From assembly GCF_025464955.1 (NCBI RefSeq), contig NZ_JAODNM010000131.1, positions 1 to 64,000 of the forward strand: a DNA stretch of 64,000 bases, given 5' to 3'. Made by a program: the position numbers and the translations under genes. The notes below the pieces were generated by a model that was given only the letters and a program-made list of their open reading frames with translations, ran no database searches and was not told where the DNA came from. This stretch comes from Amycolatopsis sp. Its GTDB lineage: Bacteria > Actinomycetota > Actinomycetes > Mycobacteriales > Pseudonocardiaceae. Below are positions 54,653-63,900 of the stretch, piece after piece (positions within the stretch are counted from its first letter, which is position 1; every line of letters starts with the position of its first letter).

Positions 54653-54955
54653 TCAGCGCCCGGTGAGGCCACCGGCCCACGCGGAGGCACTGTCGACCGC
54701 GGTCACTTCATTCGCCCGGCCGCCGCCCATGACCTCGATCATGTGGTTCAGCTCTTTGATGACGACACCGAACTGCTGCTCCCAGTCGTTCATCGCCTGG
54801 CCGAACTTCACCGAGGCGTCACCGGTCCAGGACGCCTGCAAGGAAGCCATTTCGGAGTTCACCCGCTCCAGCTGGGAGGAGGCGTTCGAAGACACCGACT
54901 CGAACTGGCCGCAGGCCTGCTTCATACCAGGCGTTGACCCGCTGTTGACCGCCAT
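54653..54955 (-). CDS. WXG100-family protein (EsxA/EsxB-like)
   Basis: This 100-residue protein is predicted to form a helical hairpin with the WxG turn SWTGDASVKF at 42-51 (Trp43-Thr-Gly45). The motif is at exactly the same position as the WTT of its downstream partner. The start follows GAGGAGG. Its C-terminal end is short and Gly-rich. No EccC ATPase, mycosin or other ESX component lies in the window, so its role (secreted factor or paired substrate) is open. Confidence 0.85.
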   Translation of the reverse strand: MAVNSGSTPGMKQACGQFESVSSNASSQLERVNSEMASLQASWTGDASVKFGQAMNDWEQQFGVVIKELNHMIEVMGGGRANEVTAVDSASAWAGGLTGR

Positions 54956-55192
54956 CGACAGGCCTCCTCGTGAAAGTGGTGAGCGAACTGGAGCGCGGAC
55001 CCAGTCGGCGCACTGCGACTCGCTACACGCAGTGTCGCCCAGCAGTCGCTGCCAACAGAAGTCCCGGCGGCCGGTCTTGCCCGATCGTCCGGTGTGCTTG
55101 CCCTTGATGTCCCTCTCAACAGGACCAGAACGACAAAACCCCGGCCCCGCTCACGCCAGGGGTCCGAAGTGGACCCACCGGACCAGCCGGCA
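54956..55192. other. Intergenic region with a terminator hairpin
   Basis: This gap holds the presumed promoter of the WXG100 pair on its left side and, at 55160-55176, a hairpin (GGGTCC, 5-base loop, GGACCC). Read on the minus strand, the hairpin lies after the TetR gene and is followed about 20 bases later by a run of Ts, fitting a terminator. No gene was seen. Confidence 0.5.
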
Positions 55193-55230
55193 CAGGTGGT
55201 TCAGGTGGTTCAGGTGGTTCAGGTGGTTCA
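55193..55230. repeat. Four-copy 9-bp tandem repeat at the TetR stop codon
   Basis: CAGGTGGTT is repeated four times without error from 55193 to 55228, and the next bases begin a fifth copy. On the minus strand the unit reads TGAACCACC in the frame of the TetR gene, whose stop codon is 55228-55230, so an in-frame TGA recurs in every unit. Confidence 0.9.
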
Positions 55231-55809
55231 GGAGCGAACGGACGCGCGGCCGGTCACGGCGGCCGAAAAGCCAGGCAGGATCAGATCCGCGGTCTCGGCG
55301 GCCGCGGCGAGGATCTCCGCGTTCGTAAGGTCCAGACCAACCGAGGACATGGCGGCGAGGTTGACGCTCATCATCGCCATCCGGACCTTGAGCCGTTCGG
55401 CCGGCGAGGCGTCCGGCCCGGCCATCAACGAGGAAAGCCGCTCGAACAGGTCGCGTGCGCCGTCGCGGCTGGGCATCAGGTCGCGCAACGCTGCCTGGTT
55501 GGCGATGGTGAACCTGACGAACCGCAGGTCGTCGTCGACGGTCAGGCCGAACCAACCGGTGGCGATCTCGGCGCACCGGGCGGCGGAGTACGGCTGCTCC
55601 TCGGCTCGCTCGGCCAGCTTTTCGAGGGTGCCAAGCCGCTCCTCGAACAAGCTCTGGACGATCGCTTCCTTGCTGTCGAAGTGGTAGTAGAGCGCCGCCT
55701 TCGTCAGCCCCAGGTGCTCGGAGATCTCGCGCATCGAGGTGTTCTCGTACCCGTGCTCGGTGAACAGGCGCAACGCCACCTGCTGGATCCCCGAAGGACT
55801 TCCAGACAT
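55228..55809 (-). CDS. TetR-family repressor
   Basis: This 193-residue regulator has the HTH IQQVALRLFTEHGYENTSMR, then EISEHLGLTKAALYYHFDSK (about residues 8-48), and a TetR C-terminal domain typical of multidrug-exporter regulators. The start at 55809 leaves a short but plausible N-terminus; in-frame codons further upstream are antisense to the exporter. Its start codon overlaps that of the divergent MFS gene by two bases, so no separate promoter region exists between them. It ends in the 9-bp tandem repeat. Confidence 0.85.
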   Translation of the reverse strand: MSGSPSGIQQVALRLFTEHGYENTSMREISEHLGLTKAALYYHFDSKEAIVQSLFEERLGTLEKLAERAEEQPYSAARCAEIATGWFGLTVDDDLRFVRFTIANQAALRDLMPSRDGARDLFERLSSLMAGPDASPAERLKVRMAMMSVNLAAMSSVGLDLTNAEILAAAAETADLILPGFSAAVTGRASVRS

Positions 55810-56861
55810 GACGACAGACGCCGCGCCCCAGGTGGCGGACGGCAGCCCGGCCCAGTTCACCCACCGACAGATCATGGTCACGATGAGCGGCCTGGTCATC
55901 GCGATGCTGCTGGCCATGCTGGACAACATGATCGTCGCGCCGGCCCTGCCGACGATCGTCGGCGACCTGAACCATCTCGCCTGGGTGACCACCGGTTACG
56001 TGCTCGCCTCGACCGCGTCGACACCGATCTGGGGGAAGCTGGGCGACCTGTTCGGCCGCCGGATCACCTTCATCAGCTCGGTCTGGTGGTCTGCTGGTTC
56101 ACCCTGGCGAAGCTCCCCCGCGGCACCGGAAAGGCGCGGATCGACTGGCTCGGCGCGGGGCTGCTCACGGTGTGGATCACCACGCTCGTCCTGATCACCA
56201 GCTGGGGCGGCACCACCTACGACTGGGTGTCCCCGCAGATCATCGGCCTGGCCGTCGTCACCGTCGCCACCTTCGTCGCCTTCGTGGTCGTGCAACGCCG
56301 CGTGGCGGAGCCGATCATGCCGCTTCGGGTGTTCGGCAACCTCAACTTCACGCTGTCCGGCGGGTTGGCGTTCTTCTCCGGGTTCGCGATGTTCGGCGCG
56401 CCACCATCGGCGTCGACACCTCGAAGACCGTCACCGCGCTCTACATGGTCGTCCTCGGGGCCGGCATGGGCTGCCTGATGCAGACGTCCACGCTCATCGC
56501 GCAGAACAGCATCGAACTGCGCGACATCGGCGCGGGCACCGGCGCGTCGACCTTCCTCCGCAACATGGGCAGCTCGATCGGGGTCTCCCTGCTGGGCGCC
56601 ATCTACACGAGTTCGCTGGCCAGCTCGCTGGGCGGCGGTACCGGCGGCGGCACGAGCAGCCAGCTGACCCCGGCCGCCCTGCGCAAGCTCCCCGAAGCCG
56701 CCTGGCACCTGTTCCAGGAAGCCGTGACCACCAGCCTCGGCACCCTGTTCACGGTGGCGGCCTGTGTCGCCGCGGCGGGCATCGTCATCGCGCTGTTCAT
56801 CCGGCAGGTCCCCCTCCGCGGCCTCGTCCCCGACGAGGACCTCGTCCTCGCCGAGGTCTAG
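55808..56861 (+). pseudogene. DHA2-family MFS exporter broken by two internal deletions
   Basis: Three consecutive frames each hold part of one DHA2 drug exporter. Frame one runs from MTTDAAPQVADGS to GKLGDLFGRRITFISS near 56085. Frame two runs from VCWFTLAKLPRGTGKARIDW to FFSGFAMFGA near 56400. Frame three runs from TIGVDTSKTVTALYMVVLGA to the stop at 56861. At each switch roughly 100 residues expected for the family are missing. The gene diverges from a TetR repressor that looks intact. Confidence 0.88.
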
Positions 56862-56877
56862 CCCGGCGGCAAGCGCG

Positions 56878-58623
56878 TCAGGGTTGCGCGGTGAGGAGCT
56901 GGGTCGTCGCGAGTTCGCGGTAGAGATCGTCGTCCTCGACCAGTGAGCGGTGGGTACCCGCCGCTCGCACGGTTCCCTGTTCCAGCACGATGATCTGGTC
57001 GGCCTCGATCACCGTGGACAGCCGGTGCGCGATGAGGATGACCGTGCAGTACTCCGCCGTCCGGGCGACGACTTCGCTCAGCGCCTGCTCGTTGCGGGCG
57101 TCGAGCTGCGCGGTGGCCTCGTCGAGCAGCAGCACCTGCGGCCGACGCAGTAGTGCCCGCGCGATGGCCAGGCGCTGGCGCTCCCCACCGGACAGCGTCA
57201 CGCCCCGCGTGCCGACGGGCGTTTCGAGGCCCAGTTCCAGTCGCGACACCAGCCCGTCGAGGCGGGTGACGCGCAGGACTTCGGCGATCTGCTCGTCCGT
57301 CGCCTCGGGGGCGGCGTACAGCAGGTTGCCGCGGATCGTCCCCGCCATCGCCGGCGCGTCCTGCTCGACGTAGGCGATCCGGCGACGCACTTCGGCACGG
57401 GACAACGTCGAGATGTCCTGGCCGCCGATGCTGATACTCCCGGCCGTCGGCTCGTAGAACCGTTGCAGAAGCGAGAAAAGTGTCGTCTTCCCGGCGCCGG
57501 ACAACCCGACCAGCGCGGTCTGCGTCCCGCCCGGGATGGTGAGCGAGATCCCGCGCAGCGCGGGTTCACGACCGGCGTAGGCGAACTCGACGTCGCGCAG
57601 CTCGATCGCCGGCGCGGGCGCGAGGGCCAACGCGCCGGTGAGCACTTCGACGTCGTCCTCGATCGGCATCCGCGAGACCTCGTCGATGCGGCCGACCGCG
57701 CCGAGCCCCTGCTGCAGCATGCTCGCGCCGGTGACCAGCGACGAGATCGGCAGCGCCAGGAAGAAGATGTAGAGCAGGAACGCGATGAGCGCCGACACCG
57801 CCATCGTGCCGTTCGCGACGAACACCCCGCCGACCCCGAGCACCACCAGGAACGCGGCCTGGATCGACGCACCGCCGACCATCGTGATGATCGCACCGTA
57901 TCGGGCGCCCACCAGCCCCGCGCGATACGCCTCCTCGACGGCTTCCTCGGCCAGCACGGTCTCCCGGTCCTCGGCGCCGTTGGCCTTGACCGTGCGCGTC
58001 GCACCCAGCGTCCGGTCCAGCATCGCGCCGATGACGCCGACGGAGTCCTGCGCCCGCGCCACCGCGGCCTTGATCCTCGGCAGCACCACCGTCATCACCA
58101 CGCCGACGCCGAGCAGGACCACCATCGTGATCCCGAGCAGCGCGACGTCGAGGGTGGCCATCATGACGATGGTGCCGATGAAGGTCAGGACCCCGTTGAC
58201 CGTCATGATCAGGCCTTCGGTGGCCGCGCTCTTGAGCAGCGTGCTGTCCGACGTCACCCGCGCGATCAGGTCGCCCGGCGGGCGGCGGTCGAGCTCGGGC
58301 ACCCGCAGGCGGATCAGCCGGAACACCAGGTCGCGGCGCACCTGCCTGACGACGCGTTCGGACGTCCGCTGCTGCAGCCACGCGTTCAGCCCGGTCAGCA
58401 GCGCGCCGGCGACCAGGAGCACCGAAAGCCAGATGATCGGCCCCGCGACCCCCTGCCCGGTGGCGAGGCTGCCCAGGATCTGCTGCGCGAACTTCGGCTG
58501 GACCAGCCCGGACGCACTCGCGAGCAGCGTCAGCACCAGCGATCCGACCAGCACCCCGCGGTGCGGTTTGGCATAGGACAGAAGGGCGCCCAGCGATCCC
58601 GAGGCGGGAGCGGCGTCACTCAT
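56878..58623 (-). CDS. ABC exporter, fused membrane and ATPase domains (half transporter)
   Basis: This 581-residue protein has six transmembrane segments (about 20-300) followed by an ATPase with Walker A VGLSGAGKTT (about 371-380), signature LSGGERQR (about 475-482), Walker B VLLLDEAT (about 495-502) and the H-loop IAHRLS. It should homodimerise and export a lipophilic product. Its ATG overlaps the glycosyltransferase stop by four bases, so it is the last gene of the polyketide operon. Export of the glycosylated polyketide or lipid is the natural role (inference). Confidence 0.92.
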   Translation of the reverse strand: MSDAAPASGSLGALLSYAKPHRGVLVGSLVLTLLASASGLVQPKFAQQILGSLATGQGVAGPIIWLSVLLVAGALLTGLNAWLQQRTSERVVRQVRRDLVFRLIRLRVPELDRRPPGDLIARVTSDSTLLKSAATEGLIMTVNGVLTFIGTIVMMATLDVALLGITMVVLLGVGVVMTVVLPRIKAAVARAQDSVGVIGAMLDRTLGATRTVKANGAEDRETVLAEEAVEEAYRAGLVGARYGAIITMVGGASIQAAFLVVLGVGGVFVANGTMAVSALIAFLLYIFFLALPISSLVTGASMLQQGLGAVGRIDEVSRMPIEDDVEVLTGALALAPAPAIELRDVEFAYAGREPALRGISLTIPGGTQTALVGLSGAGKTTLFSLLQRFYEPTAGSISIGGQDISTLSRAEVRRRIAYVEQDAPAMAGTIRGNLLYAAPEATDEQIAEVLRVTRLDGLVSRLELGLETPVGTRGVTLSGGERQRLAIARALLRRPQVLLLDEATAQLDARNEQALSEVVARTAEYCTVILIAHRLSTVIEADQIIVLEQGTVRAAGTHRSLVEDDDLYRELATTQLLTAQP

Positions 58624-59813
58624 CGGTTCCCCACTTCGGTGTGCTCGCGGTCGGAAACCCCGGCCCGGGGTAGCAGTCCTTCAAGGTGGTCGGCGGCGGC
58701 TTCGGCACCACCGGCCGCGCGGAACGACAGTCCGACGGTTTCGGCGGCGCGCCGGTAGCCGCCTTCGGGGTCGAGCACGGCGCCGATGGCTGCGGCGATC
58801 CGGTCCGGGGTCACGCGGCCGAACCGCAGCCGGACCCCGGCGCCCGCGTCGACCACCTGACCGGCGACGATCGGCTGGTCGTCCCGGATCGGCGCGACCA
58901 CGAGCGGCACGCTGTGCCAGAGCGCCTCGCAGACCGTGTTGTGCCCGGCATGGCAGACGACCGCGTCGACCCTCTCCAGCAGTGGCAACTGAGGAACGTG
59001 ACCGCGCACCAGGATGTGGTCCCCGGTCTCGCCGAGCGTCCCGCCCGGGTCGAGGATGATCGCGCGGACGCCGGTCATGCCCTCGATCGCCTCGCACGCG
59101 GCCTTGAGGAAGCCCGCGCCGGCGTCGGCGTTGGCCGTGCCGAGGGTGACGAGCACGGTCGGGACGGCCGGGTCCAGCCACTCCCACGGGAAGTCCGAAG
59201 TGGACGGACGGGTGGCGACCGACGGGCCGATCAGCCAGACCACCGGCGGCAGCTCGACCTGGCCGAGCAGCTCACGGGTGGTGAACGCCAGCACCCCGTG
59301 CGGCGACATCCTCGGGTCGGCGTCACCGTTGCCCGCGCCGATGCGCGCACGCAGGTCGTCGATCAGCCCGTCCAGCCACGCCGCGACCTTCGGCAGACCG
59401 CTCAACGGGTTGATCAGCTCGGCCGAGGTCGTCGCCGACGTCACCCAGGTCAGGCCCAGCGAGTCCGCGATCAGCCCACCCGCGACGGCTTGCTGGTCGG
59501 ACACGACCACGTCCGGGCCGAAGTCGTCGATCGCGGCGCGGACGCCGGGGGCCATGTCCTCGGCGAGCGGGATGAGGAAGTCCTCCCAGAGGAACTGGAA
59601 GGCGGCCGGCCCCTTGAGGTCGGCCGTGCGCTCCAGTCCGTGTTCGGGCACGTCGCAGCCGTAGACCACCGAATCAGGCCCGGTCAGCTTCCGGACGACC
59701 TCGGTACCGACCCAGGCGACGTCGTGTCCGCGCGCGCTCAGCTCCGCGGCGATCCCGACGGTCGGGTTGACGTGCCCGACCAGCGGCGGCACCACGAACA
59801 GGAATCGGCTCAC
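58620..59813 (-). CDS. GT1-family (MGT-type) glycosyltransferase
   Basis: This 397-residue GT-B glycosyltransferase has an N-terminal acceptor domain beginning RFLFVVPPLVGHVNPTVGIA and a C-terminal nucleotide-sugar domain with LVTLGTANAD and the donor motif HAGHNTVCEALWHSVPLVVA, then RDDQPIVAGQVVDAG. These are hallmarks of macrolide and lipid glycosyltransferases. The GTG start at 59813 shares one base with the stop of the hydrolase gene. It probably glycosylates the polyketide product; the sugar is unknown, and no sugar-biosynthesis genes lie in the window. Confidence 0.9.
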   Translation of the reverse strand: MSRFLFVVPPLVGHVNPTVGIAAELSARGHDVAWVGTEVVRKLTGPDSVVYGCDVPEHGLERTADLKGPAAFQFLWEDFLIPLAEDMAPGVRAAIDDFGPDVVVSDQQAVAGGLIADSLGLTWVTSATTSAELINPLSGLPKVAAWLDGLIDDLRARIGAGNGDADPRMSPHGVLAFTTRELLGQVELPPVVWLIGPSVATRPSTSDFPWEWLDPAVPTVLVTLGTANADAGAGFLKAACEAIEGMTGVRAIILDPGGTLGETGDHILVRGHVPQLPLLERVDAVVCHAGHNTVCEALWHSVPLVVAPIRDDQPIVAGQVVDAGAGVRLRFGRVTPDRIAAAIGAVLDPEGGYRRAAETVGLSFRAAGGAEAAADHLEGLLPRAGVSDREHTEVGNR

Positions 59814-60625
59814 TAGTCGACCTCGACCAGTGCCGCACGGGAGTGGCGGCCGATCCAGTCGAGGATCAGCCCGGAGGTTTCCCCGGTCCGCTCCACCAAC
59901 ACCGAATGCCCCTGCTGCGGCAGCACGACGACGTGGCAGTCCACGAGCCCGTCCCGCAGGCTGTCGACCTGGATGTCGAGCCCGGACTCGTCGCCGAACA
60001 GCGCGAACACCGGGCAGCGGACCTCGGAAAGGTCTTCGGCGATCGTGAGACTGAGCGGCAGGTCCTCGGCCATCGTCGTGCTGTGCAACAGCTTGCCGGC
60101 ACCCTTGGTCAGCCGGGCGGTGTGCGCGCCGTGCTGCTGGGAAATCCAGTCGATCGACTCGTCGCGCGCCAGCTTGTCCTTCGCTTCGGCGAGCCCGGAC
60201 CCAAGGTGCTTCATCCACGTCGGCGTCGGCGGGGACGACTCGATCGCGGTAATGCTCGCGACGCGTTCCGGCCGGGTCGCGGCGTAGCCGTAGGCCATGG
60301 TGCCGCCGAAGGAGTTCCCGACCAGGTGCACCGGCTCGGTGATCTCGAGCGCGTCCAGCAGCGCGTCCAGGTCGCCGAGGAAGTGTTCGAGCCGGTACCC
60401 GGTCTCGAACTTCGTCGAGCGGCCGTGCCCGCGCAGGTCGTACATGACCACGTCCATCCCGGCGTTGGCGAACGCCGGTCCGAGCGTGAAGTAGTAGCTG
60501 GCGAGGCTGTCGTAGAGCAGACCGTGCAGGAAGACGACGATCGGCGGCTTGCCGTCGGTGGGCGGCAGCACCGGGTGCAGCCGCTGCAGGTGAATGTTGA
60601 TCTCGGGCGTGCGGATCACGGACAT
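59813..60625 (-). CDS. Alpha/beta hydrolase of the polyketide operon
   Basis: This 270-residue alpha/beta hydrolase has the oxyanion segment FLHGLLYDS, YDLRGHGRS, the nucleophile Ser105 in GNSFGG, an acidic residue in FALFGDESG and His in LPQQGHSVL. It may act as a stand-alone thioesterase or cyclase that releases the polyketide from the ACP, or as a product-editing esterase. No thioesterase domain is visible in the synthase, which favours the release role (inference). The ATG at 60625 lies one base after the ACP stop. Confidence 0.85.
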   Translation of the reverse strand: MSVIRTPEINIHLQRLHPVLPPTDGKPPIVVFLHGLLYDSLASYYFTLGPAFANAGMDVVMYDLRGHGRSTKFETGYRLEHFLGDLDALLDALEITEPVHLVGNSFGGTMAYGYAATRPERVASITAIESSPPTPTWMKHLGSGLAEAKDKLARDESIDWISQQHGAHTARLTKGAGKLLHSTTMAEDLPLSLTIAEDLSEVRCPVFALFGDESGLDIQVDSLRDGLVDCHVVVLPQQGHSVLVERTGETSGLILDWIGRHSRAALVEVD

Positions 60626-60626
60626 G

Positions 60627-60971
60627 TCAGTCCTTCCCTGGAGCCTGCAACGACTCGACGACGAACTCGACGAGCTCGCCGACGGTGAGTGCCATGATCT
60701 CGCCGAGTTCACGCTCGGCGATGAAGGCGGCGAAGTTGATCGCGTCGCCGTAGCGGTCGCGGAGCTGACCGGAAAGCCCGACCAGGTCGATGCTTTCCAG
60801 CTCGAGGTCGTCGTGGAACTTGGTGTCCATGGTGATCTCGGCTTCGTCGAGGCCGTACTCCTCGAGCAGAATCTGCAGCATGCCAGTGATGTCCGCGAGC
60901 ACCGAGCCCTCGTCCACTGTGCCGCCCACTGCACTGTCCAACATGGCCGGACTCGTCGTCTCGACACTCAT
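60627..60971 (-). CDS. Discrete acyl carrier protein
   Basis: This 114-residue protein is an ACP with a 20-residue N-terminal extension. The phosphopantetheine site is Ser60 in DDLELESIDLVGL, with the expected acidic helix II. The DSL motif of typical ACPs is ESI here. Its ATG overlaps the synthase stop codon by four bases, implying equal and coupled production. The synthase shows no internal ACP between AT and DH in this window, so this protein is the likely carrier and the substrate of the fused phosphopantetheinyl transferase. Confidence 0.93.
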   Translation of the reverse strand: MSVETTSPAMLDSAVGGTVDEGSVLADITGMLQILLEEYGLDEAEITMDTKFHDDLELESIDLVGLSGQLRDRYGDAINFAAFIAERELGEIMALTVGELVEFVVESLQAPGKD

Positions 60972-63900
60972 TTTTCCTCCTCTTGATCGATTTCCTCAGC
61001 CCAGGCGACGACGTACTCGCGCCCCGGCGGATCACTGACGGTCCGGCTCTGGACCTGGTACTCCTGGCTCGCGGCACGGACGGTCATCAGCCCCGAGCCC
61101 ACTGCCGCGACTTCGAAATTCTTCGGCTCGCCGCGCAAGCCCGTGCCGAGCAGCTTCGACACGGCCTCCTTCGCGGCCCAGAATCGGGTGAACCACAGCG
61201 ATTCCGGCTCTCCGGCGGTCTTCGCGGCCGCCATCAGCAGGGCCCACTCGCCCTCGCCGAGCGCGGCGGCGAACGTCGAGTCGGTGCGCTCAGCGACTTC
61301 TTCGACGTCGATACCGCATCGGTGCCGCCGTGCCATGGCGACGCCGATCCCGCCGCGGTGGGCGATCGACACGGTGAGTTCCGGCAGTTCCCGGCCGAGC
61401 GCGCCCTCGACGGTCGGACGTCCGGCACGGTCGTTGCCGATCCTCAGCTCCGCCGGGAAGATGCCACCCGCACCGGCGTCCCACAGCAGGTGCCGCACGG
61501 CGTCCTTCGCCGCGATCCGGCCGAGCAGCCACTGCCGCCTGCCGCGCGGAGGATGGCGCTCGTACTGTTCGCGTTCGACGCCGACGAGCATGTTGCGCAT
61601 GATCAGTTCGCGGGTGGCGAGGTCGGGCCACTGCTCGTGGACGAGCGTCCAGTCGCCGTTCTCCCTTGTGGACAGTGTGTTGTGCTCGGGTACGCGGTCG
61701 ACGGCGCGGATCGTGGGGTTGCTGTCGAACCGGCGGTCGCGCCAGCCGCGGAACTCCGCCCACACCCGCCCCCCCAGCACCAGCTGCATCTCGGCTTCCA
61801 GCGATGAGTCGGTCACGGCCGTGATGCGCACCAGGCAGTCGAGCTTCTCCCCCGCGCCGGGATGCGGCCCGTGGAAGCGGATCTCGTCCATGCCGACCGG
61901 GAACACCGTGGTGCGATTGGGAAGCTGCGACATGATCCAGTAGCCGAGCACCTGGCCCACGTTGTCCAGCAACGCACCCGGGGCGGCAGGCGTGGTGATC
62001 ACGCCGCGCACGTGGGTGTCGCCGACCGCGGTCAGCTCGGTGACACCTTGGAACTGCGGACCGTGGAACATCCAGCGCTCGGTGTAGAGCTGTTCCGCGG
62101 TCAGGCCCGGAACACGCTCGGCGTCGGCTGGGAACGACCACGGCACCGGAGGCGTTCCTGGGTACTCGGGAGCCAACTCGACGACAGCTTGCGAGTAGGT
62201 CCCGAGCGACGCGGTGACGCGGTTCGGTCCATTGGGGACAATCGTGACCGGGATGTCGGTCGACGGCGTCGCGGTGACCCACTGGTTGAGCCGGACATCG
62301 TGGACGGAGACCGCGTGGCGGCCCGGCGCGGACTGCTCGGCGAACGCCATCAGGTGGCCGATGACGGTCGTGGCCGGCACCACCGGCCAGCCGGCGGCAG
62401 GGTCGGCGCCCGGTGGTTGCTTGAAGAAACAATGGTCCAGCAGATAGGGCATCTCCTCGACCGACACGTGCAGGGTCGAGGTCAGCGCCGTCGGCGGCGC
62501 GAGAACCGTGGGGGCCGGACGAGTGGTCAGCATTTCCGACGCCAGCGCGGCCGTGTCCTTCAGCAAGGCGGAAAACTCGGCCGCCAGCGGGCTTCCACCG
62601 AGGACGTCCAAAGAGGACGTTCCGGCACCGGCGGCGACCGGTTGCCGCCGGCTCGCGCGGACGTCGGCGCGGGTGCGCTCACCGAGCGAGATCAGCCCGG
62701 AGCCCAGCTCCAGCCGCATCGGCCGGCGAACGGCCTTGCGACCGACGGCCTTACGGCTGGCAGTCTTCGGCAGCAGGGGTGCGACGTCGACCTCGGCGCC
62801 GTCAGCCCAGAGCGCGGTGACGACCCGGTGCAGCTGCGCGAGTCCGCCGCGATGGGCCGAGTGCGCCGCGACGACCAGGTGATCCTTGCCCTGCAGCGTG
62901 TCGCCCACGAGCGAACCGAGCTGGCCGGCCCCGAGCTGGATGAACGCGCGGAAGCCGTCGGCGTGCATCGCCTCGATCATCGGCCGGAACCGCACGGGTT
63001 CGAGCAGGTGCCGGACGAACAGCTCACGCACTTCTTCGGCGCTCGACGGGTATTCGGCCGTCGTGGTGGCCGACCACACCGGCAGCTTCGCGGGATGCAG
63101 TGTGTACGTCTCGGCCGCTTCGAGGATCGGGCCGAGATACGGTTCCAGCATGGGCGTGTGGAAGCCGGACTGGAAGGGCAGCACCTGCGAGATGATGGCC
63201 TGATCCCGGAAGAACCGGACGAGCTCGCCGATCGCCTCGGTCGGACCGCAGATCATCGACTGGTTGGGCGCGTTGTCGTGGGAGAGAACGACTTCGGTCT
63301 GGCCTTGAAGCGCTTCGGACACCCGTGAAGCGGCCGCGCCGATGACGGCGAACGCGAGCCCCGGCACCTTCAGCGCGTCCGGATCGAACGTGGACAGGAA
63401 CGCGTCGACCTCGTCGGAGGCGTGGATTCCGGCGGCCGCCATCGCGGTCCACTCGCCCAGGCTGTGCCCGGCGAGCGCGTCCGGGATGACACCGAGCCTG
63501 CCCAACGCCGTGTCGAGCAGCCGGCCGAGTTCGAAGACGCCGGTGCCTTGACGTCCGATGTCTCCGATTTGGACGTCCCAATCAGACACCGTGGACACCC
63601 GCAGTCCGAAGTGCCGGGCGAGGTCGTCGGAGTCCTGCTCGAATTCGGCTTCCAGACCCGGGAACACGAACGCGAGCTTGCCGCCCCCAGGGCCGAGCAG
63701 CGGGTTCGGCGCGAACCAGATGTCGTTGCGGCCACGCCATCCCTTGCCCTTGGCCACCGCGCGGCGAGCCATTGCCAGCCGCTTCGGCGTCGGGTCGATG
63801 ACGGCGAGTCGAGTGGGTCCGAAGGCGGGCTCACGTTCGTCGAGACTCGCCGCCAGCACCGCGGAGTCATCGGCGTCGAGCAGTGCGCCCAACGCGGCCG

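Noticed and set aside
55193-55230. Possible CRISPR-like array
   Set aside because: The 9-bp units are contiguous with no spacers, and no cas genes are present. It is a simple tandem repeat.
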